DNA of 39,965 bases from Candidatus Epulonipiscium sp. (GCA_012519955.1 JAAYPH010000058.1:1-39965); one strand, 5' to 3'; positions 17,077-26,662 are shown, counted from the stretch's first letter. The notes: generated by a model from the sequence alone, not told the origin. Numbers and translations: made by a program.

Positions 17077-20000
17077 ATGAATTTTTACAATCCGTGGGGG
17101 TTTTTAGGCCTTATTGCTATACCCATCATTATATTGATGTATTTGTTAAAGCAAAAGTATGAAGAAGTCAAGGTTCCAAGTTTATTTCTTTGGGAGCAGG
17201 CTTTAAGTCATTCCGAAGCCTATAAACCATGGCAAAAGCTCAGGAAGAATCTTTTGCTTTTTATACAGCTTCTTGCGGCAGCTTTGCTTGTAATGGCTTT
17301 GGCAAAACCCTATTTATACGGAAAAGGGGAAATGGCAGGAAGTTATATTCTTATTCTTGACAGCTCCATGAGTATGCAGGCAGAGGACGAAAAACCTAAC
17401 AGATTTGAAAATGCAAAGAATAAGATGGAACACTTTATTAACACTTTAGAACCCGATGCTGAGATCTCTCTTATTGTTATGGAGAAAGAACCTTATATTC
17501 TGGTGAATAAGTCCACTGAAAAAAATACAGTAATCAAAAAGCTGAAGGAAGTAGAGGTATCCAATACAGAGGGTAACAGTGAAGATACAGCTTCCTTGGT
17601 ACAGGCCATTTATGAGCAGACAAAAGGAAAAATCTATTTGTTTTCCGATGAGGCTATGTCTGTTCCTAATTTAGACATGGAGTTCGTACAGGTAGGTCAA
17701 AGTTCCGATAATTGTGGGATTGTATTACTATCCCACTCAAAGGAAGAAGAACAAATAGCCGTATTGGTTAGGGTGAAAAACTTTGGAAAGGCCCCAAGAA
17801 AAATATCCGTATCCCTTTATGGAGACGAAGAATTAATAGATGTAAAGGACGTAGAGCTTTTTGCTGGTAAAGAAGAAAATGTCTTTTTTGCAGGGATTCC
17901 GAAAGGAATAGAAATATTAAAAGCTGAAATAGATTCTGATGATATTTTAAAAACAGATAATACCATGTATGATGTGGTACATGAAGATGTCAAGCAAAAG
18001 GTTTTATTGGTGACGGAACAGAATATCTTTTTAGAGCAGATTCTGTCTATTCTTCCTCAAGTGGAATTATATAAAGGTAATTTAGAAAACGAAGAACTCC
18101 CTACGGGATATTATTTATATATCTTTGACGGGAAAATGCCTCCTGCTTTACCAAAGGACGGGCACATTTTGGCATTTAATCCGGAAGAGAATAATCCTTT
18201 GGTAAAAGTTGAAGGAGAAGTCACAGTAGATACTATTTTACCATCGGAAAGCAAACTCTTTGAACTGATCAGGGAAATGGATTTTGCAATCGCTAAAACA
18301 AAGAAGATGGTTCTTCCTGAATGGGGAGAAGAAATCCTTAGCTCGGAAAAAACACCTTTAATCTTCTCTGGTGAATTACAGAAACAGAAGGTTATTGTGT
18401 GCGGCTTTGATTTACATGATACAGACTTACCTATAAAAAAAGAATTTCCTATTTTTATATATAATATCATGCAGTGGTTTATCCCTTCTGATGTTAATAA
18501 TTTAAAGAACATTATCGCAGGAGATACGATTGAGTTTGAAATATTGCCTGAAGCTCAGGAAGTAAGTTTAGTTGACCCAAAAGGAAATGTAGAGAAACTG
18601 GCACCTCCTTTTCCGGCGCAGCCCTATAAAAACACCGATACATTGGGAATATATGTCCTTAAACAAAAGGGTAAAAATGAAGACAACTTTTATTCTTTTG
18701 CAGTCAATCCGCCTGTAGAATCGGAATCTGACTTAAATCGGACGGATCAAGATAATATTACAGTTGAAGACCATGCTGCAAAAGAAGAGATTACCTCAGG
18801 AAATCGAAGTTTAAAAAATATATTCATCCTTTTAGTACTGCTTTTGCTTATCCTTGAATGGTGGATATACATTCGGAGGGATAAACAATTTTTTCTCACA
18901 AGTATCAGATGTATAGTTGTGATACTGCTCATTTTTTCTTTATTGGGACTTGAAATTAAGCAGAGTATAGATACAACAACCACTATCTTTGCCGTAGATT
19001 TATCCGATAGCTCTAAGGCATCTTTAGAAGAAGTGGAGGATTTTATTCAAGAATCCATCGGATTCAAAAGTGATAAAGATGAAGTGGGAATCGTTAGCTT
19101 TGGAGGCAATGCGGTCGTTGAAATCAGCCCAAAGTTAGAGCCGGATTTTTCAGGCTTTGATACGATTGTCAATGCTCATTCTACGGATATTTCCCAGGGA
19201 ATAAAACTATCCGCTTCCTTGATTCCGGAAGAATCAAAAAAGCGTATTGTACTCATTTCAGACGGACAAGAAAATATGGGGGATGCCTTAAGCCAAGCTA
19301 AAACAATGGCTGGACAGAACATAAAGGTAGATGTAGTCCAAACTAAGAATTCTATTTCTGATGAAGTACAACTAACGGATTTAACGATTCCCCAGTATTT
19401 AAATCTACATCAGGAATTTACTGCTCAAATTAGAGTGGACAGTTTAGTAGATAACCAAGGGGTTCTTAAAATATATAATGGAAAGAATTTAGTAGAAACC
19501 CAAACTATAAATATAAGAAAGGGACAAAATAGATTCGTTTTCTCCGACAAAGCAGAAGAAGGGGGAGGCAGAATTTATCGTGTCGAGCTGGAGGCGGACA
19601 TAGATAGCATTCGTGAAAATAACGTAGCTTACGGGTATACTTACGTAGAAGATATCCCTCATATACTTTTGATTGAGAAAAATAACAGCGGAGAAGAAAT
19701 TGAAAAATTATTAGAAGGGACCAAGGTTGAAATCAATACCATAGAACCACATATTGCTCCTGCTCAAATGGATGAATTATCCCAGTATGACGGAGTTATT
19801 TTAGCCAATATCTCAGGAGACGATTTAGATGAAAAGTTTCTTAGTAATTTAGAAAATTATGTGAGCCATTTGGGAGGAGGTTTAGTAGTAACCGGCGGAG
19901 AAAATGCCTATGCCCTGGGAAACTATTTTGATACCCCTTTAGAAACACTACTGCCGGTAGAAATGGAGTTAAAGGATAAAAATAATATTCCGGATATGGG

Positions 20001-21546
20001 GCTTATGATTGTTACCGACAGATCCGGAAGTATGGAGGAAGCTCCTTATGGCATTTCAAAGCTGGAATTAGCCAAGGAAGCGGCCATCCGTGCAGCAGAG
20101 GTTTTACATTCCTTTGATAAAATTGGGGTTATTGCATTTGATGATCTGCCTCAAGACATTGTAAAATTTCAAGCTATAGACAATAATCTCGAAAACATTA
20201 AGAAGGATATTGCAAGCATCTCTCCTGGAGGCGGAACCAGCATCATACCTGCTCTTAGAGACGCTTATGAGGTTCTTCGTAGTGGAGACACGAAGGTTAA
20301 GCATATTATTCTTCTTACAGACGGCCAAGCAGAACGATCAGGCTATAACGAGCTCATTGGACTGATGAAAGCATCGGGTATCACTTTATCCACAGTGGCT
20401 GTGGGCAGATCCTCTGACACGGCTTTATTGGAGGAATTAGCACAAAAGGGGAGCGGAAGGTATTATTATACCGATGAGTTTTCCGATTTGCCCAAAATCT
20501 TTATGAAAGAAACAATGATGGCAGGTAAAACTTATATCAACAATGAAACCTTCTATCCCAAAGTAAGCGGATTCTCTCCTATATTGGGGGATATAGAGGA
20601 AGTGGCGCCACTCAACGGATATATTGCCACTACCCCTAAAAACCGTGGAGAAGTCCTTTTAAAAAGTGAAAAGGACGATCCTATTTTAGCGGTTTGGAGA
20701 TATGGTTTAGGAAAGACGGCAGCCTGGACTTCGGATGTACACAATCAGTGGAGCTCAGACTGGTTGTCCTCAGATTCCGGAGTTAAAATTCTAAGGAATA
20801 TGATTTCATGGGTGCTCAGAAAGCCAATGAGTGATACTATTGAAGTAGAGGGAAAAGTTATTGGAGACCAGATCGAAGTCAACGCCCAAGTTCAAAATTC
20901 AGATTTAGCTGAAGAAATAGAAGTCAATGTAGTAAAGCCGGATTTAACCCAGCAGACTATGGTACTTAAACCTACTGCACCCGGTCGATATACAGGCAGA
21001 TTTGATGGCAGTGACTTAGGCGCTTATATGCTGAACTTCCAAATTAACAGGAATGGAGAAACAGAATCCATTCATACGGGAATTAATATCCCTTATTCGC
21101 CGGAATACGATATTCGTAAAATCACTTCAGAAACAACCCTATTAAATAAAATCGCTCAAATAACAGGGGGGAAGGTTCTAAAGGATGCTAAAGAAGTCTT
21201 TAGGCCTATGGACGAATCGATTTATGGGAAAAAAGACATTACTTGGATTCTTCTTGTTCTAAGTCTACTGCTTTACCTTTTAGATATTGCTTATAGAAGG
21301 ATAGGATTTATTCGGGGCACAATAGATAGCGGAATACTTTTAGCAGCCGGAAAGCTGAAAAACGTAAAAAGAGAACAGAGCAATCAGGAGATTATTAAGC
21401 AGGAAAGAAAAAGGCCTAAAAAAGAAAAACCAAAGGATAATAAAGCAGTGGATACAGAAAAGCAAAAAGCTGTTATTCAGGAACAAAAACGTGAAAATAC
21501 AACTGCAGCTTTATTAAATCAAAAGAGAAAAAGAATAAAGAAATAA
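17077..21546 (+). CDS. Giant BatA-like protein with three VWA domains
   Basis: About 1489 residues. The BatA-type N-terminus (NPWGFLGLIAIPIIILMYLLKQKYEEVKVPSLFLWEQ region) has two membrane helices. VWA domain 1 carries a MIDAS motif D95-S-S-M-S. Two more helices (about 582-600 and 609-627) precede VWA 2 (DLSDS from about 641). An amidotransferase-like segment (about 862-960; GGGLVVTGGENAYALG) is followed by VWA 3 with the classical DRSGSM at about 981. A beta-rich stretch with YGLGKTAAWTSD, a last helix (about 1388-1406) and a lysine-rich cytoplasmic tail complete it. All three MIDAS motifs keep DxSxS, so metal-dependent ligand binding is plausible for each. It reads as a fusion of two usually separate VWA proteins. 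GTG 17071 is open, but ATG 17077 sits properly behind GAGGT. Confidence 0.88.
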   Translation: MNFYNPWGFLGLIAIPIIILMYLLKQKYEEVKVPSLFLWEQALSHSEAYKPWQKLRKNLLLFIQLLAAALLVMALAKPYLYGKGEMAGSYILILDSSMSMQAEDEKPNRFENAKNKMEHFINTLEPDAEISLIVMEKEPYILVNKSTEKNTVIKKLKEVEVSNTEGNSEDTASLVQAIYEQTKGKIYLFSDEAMSVPNLDMEFVQVGQSSDNCGIVLLSHSKEEEQIAVLVRVKNFGKAPRKISVSLYGDEELIDVKDVELFAGKEENVFFAGIPKGIEILKAEIDSDDILKTDNTMYDVVHEDVKQKVLLVTEQNIFLEQILSILPQVELYKGNLENEELPTGYYLYIFDGKMPPALPKDGHILAFNPEENNPLVKVEGEVTVDTILPSESKLFELIREMDFAIAKTKKMVLPEWGEEILSSEKTPLIFSGELQKQKVIVCGFDLHDTDLPIKKEFPIFIYNIMQWFIPSDVNNLKNIIAGDTIEFEILPEAQEVSLVDPKGNVEKLAPPFPAQPYKNTDTLGIYVLKQKGKNEDNFYSFAVNPPVESESDLNRTDQDNITVEDHAAKEEITSGNRSLKNIFILLVLLLLILEWWIYIRRDKQFFLTSIRCIVVILLIFSLLGLEIKQSIDTTTTIFAVDLSDSSKASLEEVEDFIQESIGFKSDKDEVGIVSFGGNAVVEISPKLEPDFSGFDTIVNAHSTDISQGIKLSASLIPEESKKRIVLISDGQENMGDALSQAKTMAGQNIKVDVVQTKNSISDEVQLTDLTIPQYLNLHQEFTAQIRVDSLVDNQGVLKIYNGKNLVETQTINIRKGQNRFVFSDKAEEGGGRIYRVELEADIDSIRENNVAYGYTYVEDIPHILLIEKNNSGEEIEKLLEGTKVEINTIEPHIAPAQMDELSQYDGVILANISGDDLDEKFLSNLENYVSHLGGGLVVTGGENAYALGNYFDTPLETLLPVEMELKDKNNIPDMGLMIVTDRSGSMEEAPYGISKLELAKEAAIRAAEVLHSFDKIGVIAFDDLPQDIVKFQAIDNNLENIKKDIASISPGGGTSIIPALRDAYEVLRSGDTKVKHIILLTDGQAERSGYNELIGLMKASGITLSTVAVGRSSDTALLEELAQKGSGRYYYTDEFSDLPKIFMKETMMAGKTYINNETFYPKVSGFSPILGDIEEVAPLNGYIATTPKNRGEVLLKSEKDDPILAVWRYGLGKTAAWTSDVHNQWSSDWLSSDSGVKILRNMISWVLRKPMSDTIEVEGKVIGDQIEVNAQVQNSDLAEEIEVNVVKPDLTQQTMVLKPTAPGRYTGRFDGSDLGAYMLNFQINRNGETESIHTGINIPYSPEYDIRKITSETTLLNKIAQITGGKVLKDAKEVFRPMDESIYGKKDITWILLVLSLLLYLLDIAYRRIGFIRGTIDSGILLAAGKLKNVKREQSNQEIIKQERKRPKKEKPKDNKAVDTEKQKAVIQEQKRENTTAALLNQKRKRIKK

Positions 21547-21576
21547 ATAACGGAAATTTTTTGTTGAAAACCAGGG

Positions 21577-23247
21577 GTGAGGAGATTGGGTCATTTTGTA
21601 AACACATGTGAAAGATATATGGATGAAATTCTATTTGGCTGGGAAAAAAATATGATTGATCGAGAATACATCGATCAGCAAAATAGAATCATAGAGGCAC
21701 CTTTAATTACAATAAAAAATGTTTTGATTGCATTGGGATATTTTATTGATAATGAGAAGGAATCCTATTTGAATCCATCGGATAAATGCAAAAAGATGAT
21801 TAGGGATTTGGCCTTTCATATCGTGCAAAAGCATAGCCTTAGGGGAACGAAAATTCATTATATTCAGGACAGGATTCTTCTCTTAAAGTATTCGATTATG
21901 GAAGTCATCAATAAAGTAAAGATTTTAGAGGAATATGAGTTAAAGTATGTGGCTGCCTTTTTTGATCATGTCATCAATCAGTTTACAGATATTGCTATGA
22001 AAAACTTTCAAACAGCCTTTGAAACCTTGGCAAAGCCTATTTTAAATCTCAATTCCTATGATGAATTATGCGAAGAAATAGTATCAAAAGCCTGTTCACT
22101 GCTGGCGCAGGATTACTGTTCTCTAGTCACTTTTTATAAAGATACGCATAATGTTCGTATCTCAGACTATACAGGAGAATTGTACACTGAACAGATGCAT
22201 CCTATTGATTGGGATCTGATTCATAAAGTAAGAAAAGAAAAAATAACATACATGAAAACTGTCAGAAAAAAGGACAGACTGCAGGATTGGGCGCAAATTT
22301 CAGGCCCTATTGAAATCAATAACAGGGTTGTGGGAGTTATTAGCCTTCATTTTAGGTACGCCCATCAGTTTGATTATGATGAGCAAAAAATGCTGGAAAT
22401 CATATGCAGGCAGGCGGCAGTTTCTATCCATACGCTTAAATTGTATAAAAAGGTCTCCTACGCCTATCAGAATTCTAAATTTGTGAATGAAGAATTAAGA
22501 TTGACCAAAAGCCGACTGGAAGAAAGCAATAAAAACCTTTTAGAATTAGACCGTTTAAAATCCATGTTTATTGCCAATATATCTCATGAATTAAAGACCC
22601 CTTTAAATACGATTATTGGTTTTTCAGAACTTTTAATATCCGGTCTGGAAGATAAAGTTTCCGAGCAAAACATGAAAGACCTTAATAATATTTATCAAAG
22701 CGGTAAATATCTTCTAAGAATAATAAACGATATTTTGGACTTATCAAAGATTGAAGCCGGAAAAGTTGAGTTTGAAAATGAAGAAGTGGATTTATATGAA
22801 ATTGTATTAAATGGAGCAATGACCTTAAGATCTTTGATAGGGGATAAAAATATTGAGATCAAATATAATTTTGACCCCAATTTGCCCAAAATAATAGGAG
22901 ATGAAACGAGAATTCAGCAGGTACTTTACAATATTATTGGAAACGCAGCGAAGTTTACCAATGAGGGCAGTATTACGATTTCTGCCTGGGCAGATTTTGA
23001 AAACCAAAGAGCAATTTTTTCTATTGAAGATACGGGAATAGGTATTAAAAAAGAAGATCAAAATAAAGTATTCGAACGCTTTGCTCAGATATCCAATAAA
23101 CAATATAATATCGAAGAAAAGGGCAGTGGCTTAGGCATGACGATTACAAAAGAGCTTCTTAGCAGAATGGGTGGAGAGATTTGGTTTAAAAGTACTTATA
23201 AAAAAGGAACAACATTTTATTTTTCTTTGCCTTTGAATAAACAATAA
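21577..23247 (+). CDS. Soluble GAF-domain sensor histidine kinase
   Basis: 556 residues with no membrane helix. An unassigned helical N-terminus (1-155) leads to a GAF domain (about 165-290), a coiled-coil linker, HisKA with SHELKTPL (His about 337), and HATPase_c with N-box QVLYNIIGNAAKF, G1 DTGIGI and G2 GSGLGM. It is a complete cytoplasmic kinase, so it should sense an internal signal. No response regulator lies nearby. It begins 30 bases after the triple-VWA gene. The start is uncertain: GTG 21577 and TTG 21586 are both possible around the sequence AGGGGTGAGGAGA. Confidence 0.88.
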   Translation: MRRLGHFVNTCERYMDEILFGWEKNMIDREYIDQQNRIIEAPLITIKNVLIALGYFIDNEKESYLNPSDKCKKMIRDLAFHIVQKHSLRGTKIHYIQDRILLLKYSIMEVINKVKILEEYELKYVAAFFDHVINQFTDIAMKNFQTAFETLAKPILNLNSYDELCEEIVSKACSLLAQDYCSLVTFYKDTHNVRISDYTGELYTEQMHPIDWDLIHKVRKEKITYMKTVRKKDRLQDWAQISGPIEINNRVVGVISLHFRYAHQFDYDEQKMLEIICRQAAVSIHTLKLYKKVSYAYQNSKFVNEELRLTKSRLEESNKNLLELDRLKSMFIANISHELKTPLNTIIGFSELLISGLEDKVSEQNMKDLNNIYQSGKYLLRIINDILDLSKIEAGKVEFENEEVDLYEIVLNGAMTLRSLIGDKNIEIKYNFDPNLPKIIGDETRIQQVLYNIIGNAAKFTNEGSITISAWADFENQRAIFSIEDTGIGIKKEDQNKVFERFAQISNKQYNIEEKGSGLGMTITKELLSRMGGEIWFKSTYKKGTTFYFSLPLNKQ

Positions 23248-23320
23248 AGTAATCTATACGTATTTATTAATAGGTATATAAAAATACTATTAGCAATTGT
23301 TTTATGAGGAGGCCAAGGAC

Positions 23321-24397
23321 ATGAGTGAAGAAAAGATGATGATATTAAAAATGTTAGAGCAAGGCAAGATTACCCCTAATGAAGCCTCAGAGCTTTTGAA
23401 TGCAATAAAAGATAGAGAATCCGGAAAAACTTCTTCCACCCAATCAGACTTTGGGAAAAAAGTTGAAATACTATCAAAAGATTTAGAGCCTAAGATCAGA
23501 ACGGCGGCTAAAACATTGTTAGATAAAACTGCTTCTTTTGCAGACAAACTTTCGAAATCTTTATCAGACTCCAATACCTTTTCAGCTTTTATTGGTGGGA
23601 AAGAAAAGACTTTGGAACTTTATGCAGGAGGCAGACCTAATGCTGAACTCAGATTAAATGCTAAAAATGGCATAATCTATATTAAAGGATATAACGGGGA
23701 TAAGATTACTGCAAAAATAAACTATGTTCCTAAGGATGCCGCTCATGATATTGAATTAGTCGAATCAGGCAATACATTCTATTTAAATTATGATGAGGCA
23801 TACTTTAATAGGGTAGCAGTGGAGGCCTTTGTTCCGGAGAGATTGTTTCCAAAACTTTATTTGGAAACCTATAATGAAAAAATACTGGTTGACGGATTTA
23901 AGGCAGAGGAAATGAATATTTATACCTCTAAAGGATCTATAGAGCTTAGGAATCTTACAGCGGGGAAATTAGATCTGGAAACCAATAATGGAAAAGTGAT
24001 TTTAGAGAATATAACAGGAAAATCTATGAAAGCAGTAACCTCAAACGGAACGATCGAATTAAAGCAGTGTGATGTTGAAAAAATTGACCTTACAACCTCT
24101 GAAGCCTCGATCATATTGGATTCCGGTTCAAAAGAATTAAGAGAATCCGATTTTTATCAATGGCATGCGGAAACCTCCAATGCAGCGATTAAAATAAATA
24201 CTTTAAAAGATCCACGGGTAGGATATGATTTGAAGGCAAATACATCATTAAATGGCGTTCAAATCAATATTGGCAATATGAATTATAAAGTCAATGAAAA
24301 AAATTATGTCAAAGGACTTTCGAATAATTATTCCATAGCACATAAAAAGGTATGTTTAGACTTAGAAACCTCCAATGCCCCCATTATTATTGATTAG
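23321..24397 (+). CDS. YvlB-like DUF4097 beta-helix protein with SHOCT-like N-terminus
   Basis: About 358 residues. The first 35 (SEEKMMILKMLEQGKITPNEASELL) form the short helical SHOCT-like domain of the YvlB group. The rest is DUF4097, a right-handed beta-helix-like repeat region (repeated patterns such as LDLETNNGKVILENI and IDLTTSEASIIL). No signal peptide or membrane helix is visible. Related proteins occur with envelope-stress genes in Firmicutes (yvlABCD of Bacillus belongs to the SigW regulon). ATG 23321 follows AGGAGG by eight bases; an upstream TTG (23297) is rejected. It closes the long rightward cluster. Confidence 0.85.
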   Translation: MSEEKMMILKMLEQGKITPNEASELLNAIKDRESGKTSSTQSDFGKKVEILSKDLEPKIRTAAKTLLDKTASFADKLSKSLSDSNTFSAFIGGKEKTLELYAGGRPNAELRLNAKNGIIYIKGYNGDKITAKINYVPKDAAHDIELVESGNTFYLNYDEAYFNRVAVEAFVPERLFPKLYLETYNEKILVDGFKAEEMNIYTSKGSIELRNLTAGKLDLETNNGKVILENITGKSMKAVTSNGTIELKQCDVEKIDLTTSEASIILDSGSKELRESDFYQWHAETSNAAIKINTLKDPRVGYDLKANTSLNGVQINIGNMNYKVNEKNYVKGLSNNYSIAHKKVCLDLETSNAPIIID

Positions 24398-24400
24398 TTT

Positions 24401-24431
24401 AAAGCTTCTATTTTCTATAGAAGCTTTTTTT
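24401..24431 (+). terminator. Intrinsic terminator after the DUF4097 gene
   Basis: An 11-bp perfect stem AAAGCTTCTAT/ATAGAAGCTTT (24401-24411 with 24417-24427) with a 5-base loop and a seven-T tail (24425-24431). Confidence 0.9.
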
Positions 24432-24471
24432 GTGAAAAATTTTCCAGTGGTAGAAGGAGTTCTTTATTTTA

Positions 24472-24480
24472 TGTTATAAT
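24472..24480 (+). promoter_or_regulatory. Extended -10 promoter of the SLH gene
   Basis: TGTTATAAT (TGn + TATAAT) lies 36 bases before ATG 24517 and after a terminator, so the SLH gene needs its own promoter. No clear -35 is seen. Confidence 0.5.
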
Positions 24481-24516
24481 TATAATAAAGTAGACATAAA
24501 TATTAGGGGGATACAT

Positions 24517-25077
24517 ATGCTTAAAAAGATTCAAATTATCCTTTTTGTGATTGTATTGTCTGTTGTATCTTTTAAACCTTCTTTTGCCGCCACAGATAGC
24601 CAAATACAAGCTGGAAATAAACTTCGTACACTAAAAATTTTGGCTGGATATGAAGACGGTTCTCTTCGTTTGGACAATCATATAACCAGAGCTGAAATTG
24701 CAACGATTTTAGTCCGAGTGTTGGGATACGAAAATACTATTATCGTTGGTATGGAGGAACAAAAATTCAAAGATGTTAAAGACAGTCATTGGGCCTCAAG
24801 CAACATCAAGAAGGCAGCTAAACTGGGATTAATTACAGGATATCCTGACGGAAGCTTTAAACCGAATCAAGATATAACTTACGCAGAAATTACGGCAATG
24901 ATGGTGAGAATTACGAAGCAAGATAAAAATCTTGAAGGAGTCTGGCCCTATAATTATATTAATAAAGGAAGACAGCTCGGCATTGTTCAGGAAGAAAATA
25001 TTAATTTTAATCAAAAAGTTACCAGAGGCACAGTAGCTGAACTCCTGTGGAATACGTTGCTCGTAAAAATAAAATAA
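24517..25077 (+). CDS. Secreted S-layer homology (SLH) domain protein
   Basis: 186 residues. A signal peptide (about 1-25, ending SFA-A) is followed only by SLH repeats: a first (ILAGYEDGSLRLDNHITRAEIATIL), a complete second (FKDVKDSHWASSNIKKAAKLGLITGYPDGSF with ITYAEITAMM) and a divergent third (VWPYNYINKGRQLGIV with VTRGTVAELL). SLH domains bind pyruvylated secondary cell-wall polymer. With no other module, the protein may be a stand-alone wall-bound or S-layer-associated peptide. RBS AGGGGG precedes the ATG. It is transcribed alone between two terminators. Confidence 0.92.
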   Translation: MLKKIQIILFVIVLSVVSFKPSFAATDSQIQAGNKLRTLKILAGYEDGSLRLDNHITRAEIATILVRVLGYENTIIVGMEEQKFKDVKDSHWASSNIKKAAKLGLITGYPDGSFKPNQDITYAEITAMMVRITKQDKNLEGVWPYNYINKGRQLGIVQEENINFNQKVTRGTVAELLWNTLLVKIK

Positions 25078-25091
25078 ATACAATTGAACTT

Positions 25092-25116
25092 AAAGCCATT
25101 CATTGAATGGTTTTTT
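25092..25116 (+). terminator. Intrinsic terminator after the SLH gene
   Basis: Stem AAAGCCATTC (25092-25101) pairs with GAATGGTTTT (25105-25114), one G-T pair, loop ATT, running into six T residues and a further T-rich tail. Confidence 0.85.
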
Positions 25117-25187
25117 CTTTTTTAAATGAAATATATCTAATAATTTTTGCACGCCGAAATACAATAATAATAGAATAAACCTTTTGA

Positions 25188-25220
25188 ATTGTTGTAAAAC
25201 AATATAAGATCATATATAAT
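25188..25220 (+). promoter_or_regulatory. Promoter of the vanW operon with an overlapping inverted repeat
   Basis: TTGTAA (25192-25197), 17 bases, TATAAT (25215-25220) form a sigma-A-like promoter 27 bases before ATG 25247. The perfect inverted repeat ATTGTT-GTAA-AACAAT (25188-25203) covers the -35 box, where a repressor would block polymerase. The protein that might bind is unknown. Confidence 0.55.
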
Positions 25221-25246
25221 AAATAATCATAAAGGAGGCTCCATTC

Positions 25247-26662
25247 ATGGATGGAGACAATCTGAATATAAGGCCAAGAAAACTTGTGCTTTTTTTAAAA
25301 GTTCTGATAGTCATTCTCCTAGCTATTGGAGTCCTGGTCATTGGGGCTTATTTTTATATACGAAAAGTTGTATGCTCTTATAAAGATACTATATGCCAAG
25401 GGATATGGATTGAAAACATATCGGTAGGAGGATTGACTAAGGAAGAGGCTAAAGAGAAATTAATAAAAGAAGTACAAAAAAATGAATACAATAAGAAAAT
25501 AGTACTTTTTTATGAAGACAAGAAATGGATTTTACCTTATAATAAATGGGACGGTAATTATGATTATGATGAAATCCTTCATAAAGCATTTTCCATAGGT
25601 CATACGGGAAGCCTTATAGAAAGATATAAAGACATTAGATTTAATAAAAATAGACTATTGTTCCTATCCTATACATTTGATGAGGAAACTGTTTACAATC
25701 AAATAGAAGCTTTAGCAAAAGAGATTAATAAAGAACCAAGAAATGCGATTCTAAAAAGACAAAATGATCGTTTTCAAATAGAAAATGAAGTTTTAGGAAT
25801 AGAAATGGATGTTGAAAGTACGGCTAAAAAAGTGATAAGATTAATTTCAGAAAAAAGAGAAGGCGTTGTAGAAGTAATCGTCAATAAGACTGATCCCATA
25901 TACACTAAAGAGATTTTATCAAAAGTTAAGGATCTAGTAGGTTCCTTTTCAACAGAATTTGATTTGAATAATACCGAAAGAGTTAATAACCTGACAGTAG
26001 CAGCTCAAAAGTTAAATGGGCAGGTTATCAATGTTGATGAAGTTTTTTCATTAAATAAAGTTATTTCTCCTTTTACTGTTGAAGAGGGCTATACAGAAGC
26101 GCCGGCCATTGTTAATGGAGAGCTGGTTCCTGATATTGGAGGCGGAGTGTGTCAAATTGCCAGCACATTATATAATGCAGTTCTTTTTGCAGATTTAGAA
26201 ATCTTGGAACGAACAAATCATTCTCTTCCAGTTTCATATGTTGAACTGGGAAGAGACGCAACAATAGCAGGGGACCAGATTGATTTTAAATTTAAAAATA
26301 CAACTTCATTTCCAATTTATATAGAAAGCTATGTTAGAGGGAATAAAGTGTATGTTAATTTATATGGGTGTAAAGAAGAAGAATCACCATATACTATTGA
26401 GTTTGAATCCGTTGTTGTTGAAACGACTCCACCACCGGAGGATAAAATAGTATACGATTCCACCCTTGAGAAAGGAAAAGAAATGGTTACAGTAAAACCT
26501 TCAGAAGGGAAAAAGGTTGAACTATATAAAAAAATTTACGATAATGGTCAATTAATAAGCAAAACATTAGTGAACACCAGTTATTATCGCCCAAGGGGTG
26601 CAGAAATACATATAGGTACTTGGGAGAACAAAGTTTTTATATCGGAGAGTGAAGAACTATGA
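25247..26662 (+). CDS. VanW family protein with peptidoglycan-binding and G5 domains
   Basis: 471 residues. One N-terminal membrane helix (about 13-37), a PG_binding_4-like region (about 55-165; SVGGLTKEEAKEKL is its typical start), the VanW domain (about 240-375, with FSLNKVISPFTVEEGYTEAPAI and DIGGGVCQIASTLYNA) and a G5-like C-terminus (about 400-460). The layout predicts an extracellular protein tethered to the membrane and contacting the wall. The VanW family has no proven enzymatic role. AAAGGAGG stands eight bases before ATG 25247. Its stop overlaps the next start (ATGA). Confidence 0.92.
   Translation: MDGDNLNIRPRKLVLFLKVLIVILLAIGVLVIGAYFYIRKVVCSYKDTICQGIWIENISVGGLTKEEAKEKLIKEVQKNEYNKKIVLFYEDKKWILPYNKWDGNYDYDEILHKAFSIGHTGSLIERYKDIRFNKNRLLFLSYTFDEETVYNQIEALAKEINKEPRNAILKRQNDRFQIENEVLGIEMDVESTAKKVIRLISEKREGVVEVIVNKTDPIYTKEILSKVKDLVGSFSTEFDLNNTERVNNLTVAAQKLNGQVINVDEVFSLNKVISPFTVEEGYTEAPAIVNGELVPDIGGGVCQIASTLYNAVLFADLEILERTNHSLPVSYVELGRDATIAGDQIDFKFKNTTSFPIYIESYVRGNKVYVNLYGCKEEESPYTIEFESVVVETTPPPEDKIVYDSTLEKGKEMVTVKPSEGKKVELYKKIYDNGQLISKTLVNTSYYRPRGAEIHIGTWENKVFISESEEL

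Noticed and set aside
25188-25203. Rex-type redox operator at the vanW promoter
   Set aside because: Rex sites have TTGT/ACAA half-sites in an 18-base frame; this repeat is shorter and spaced differently.
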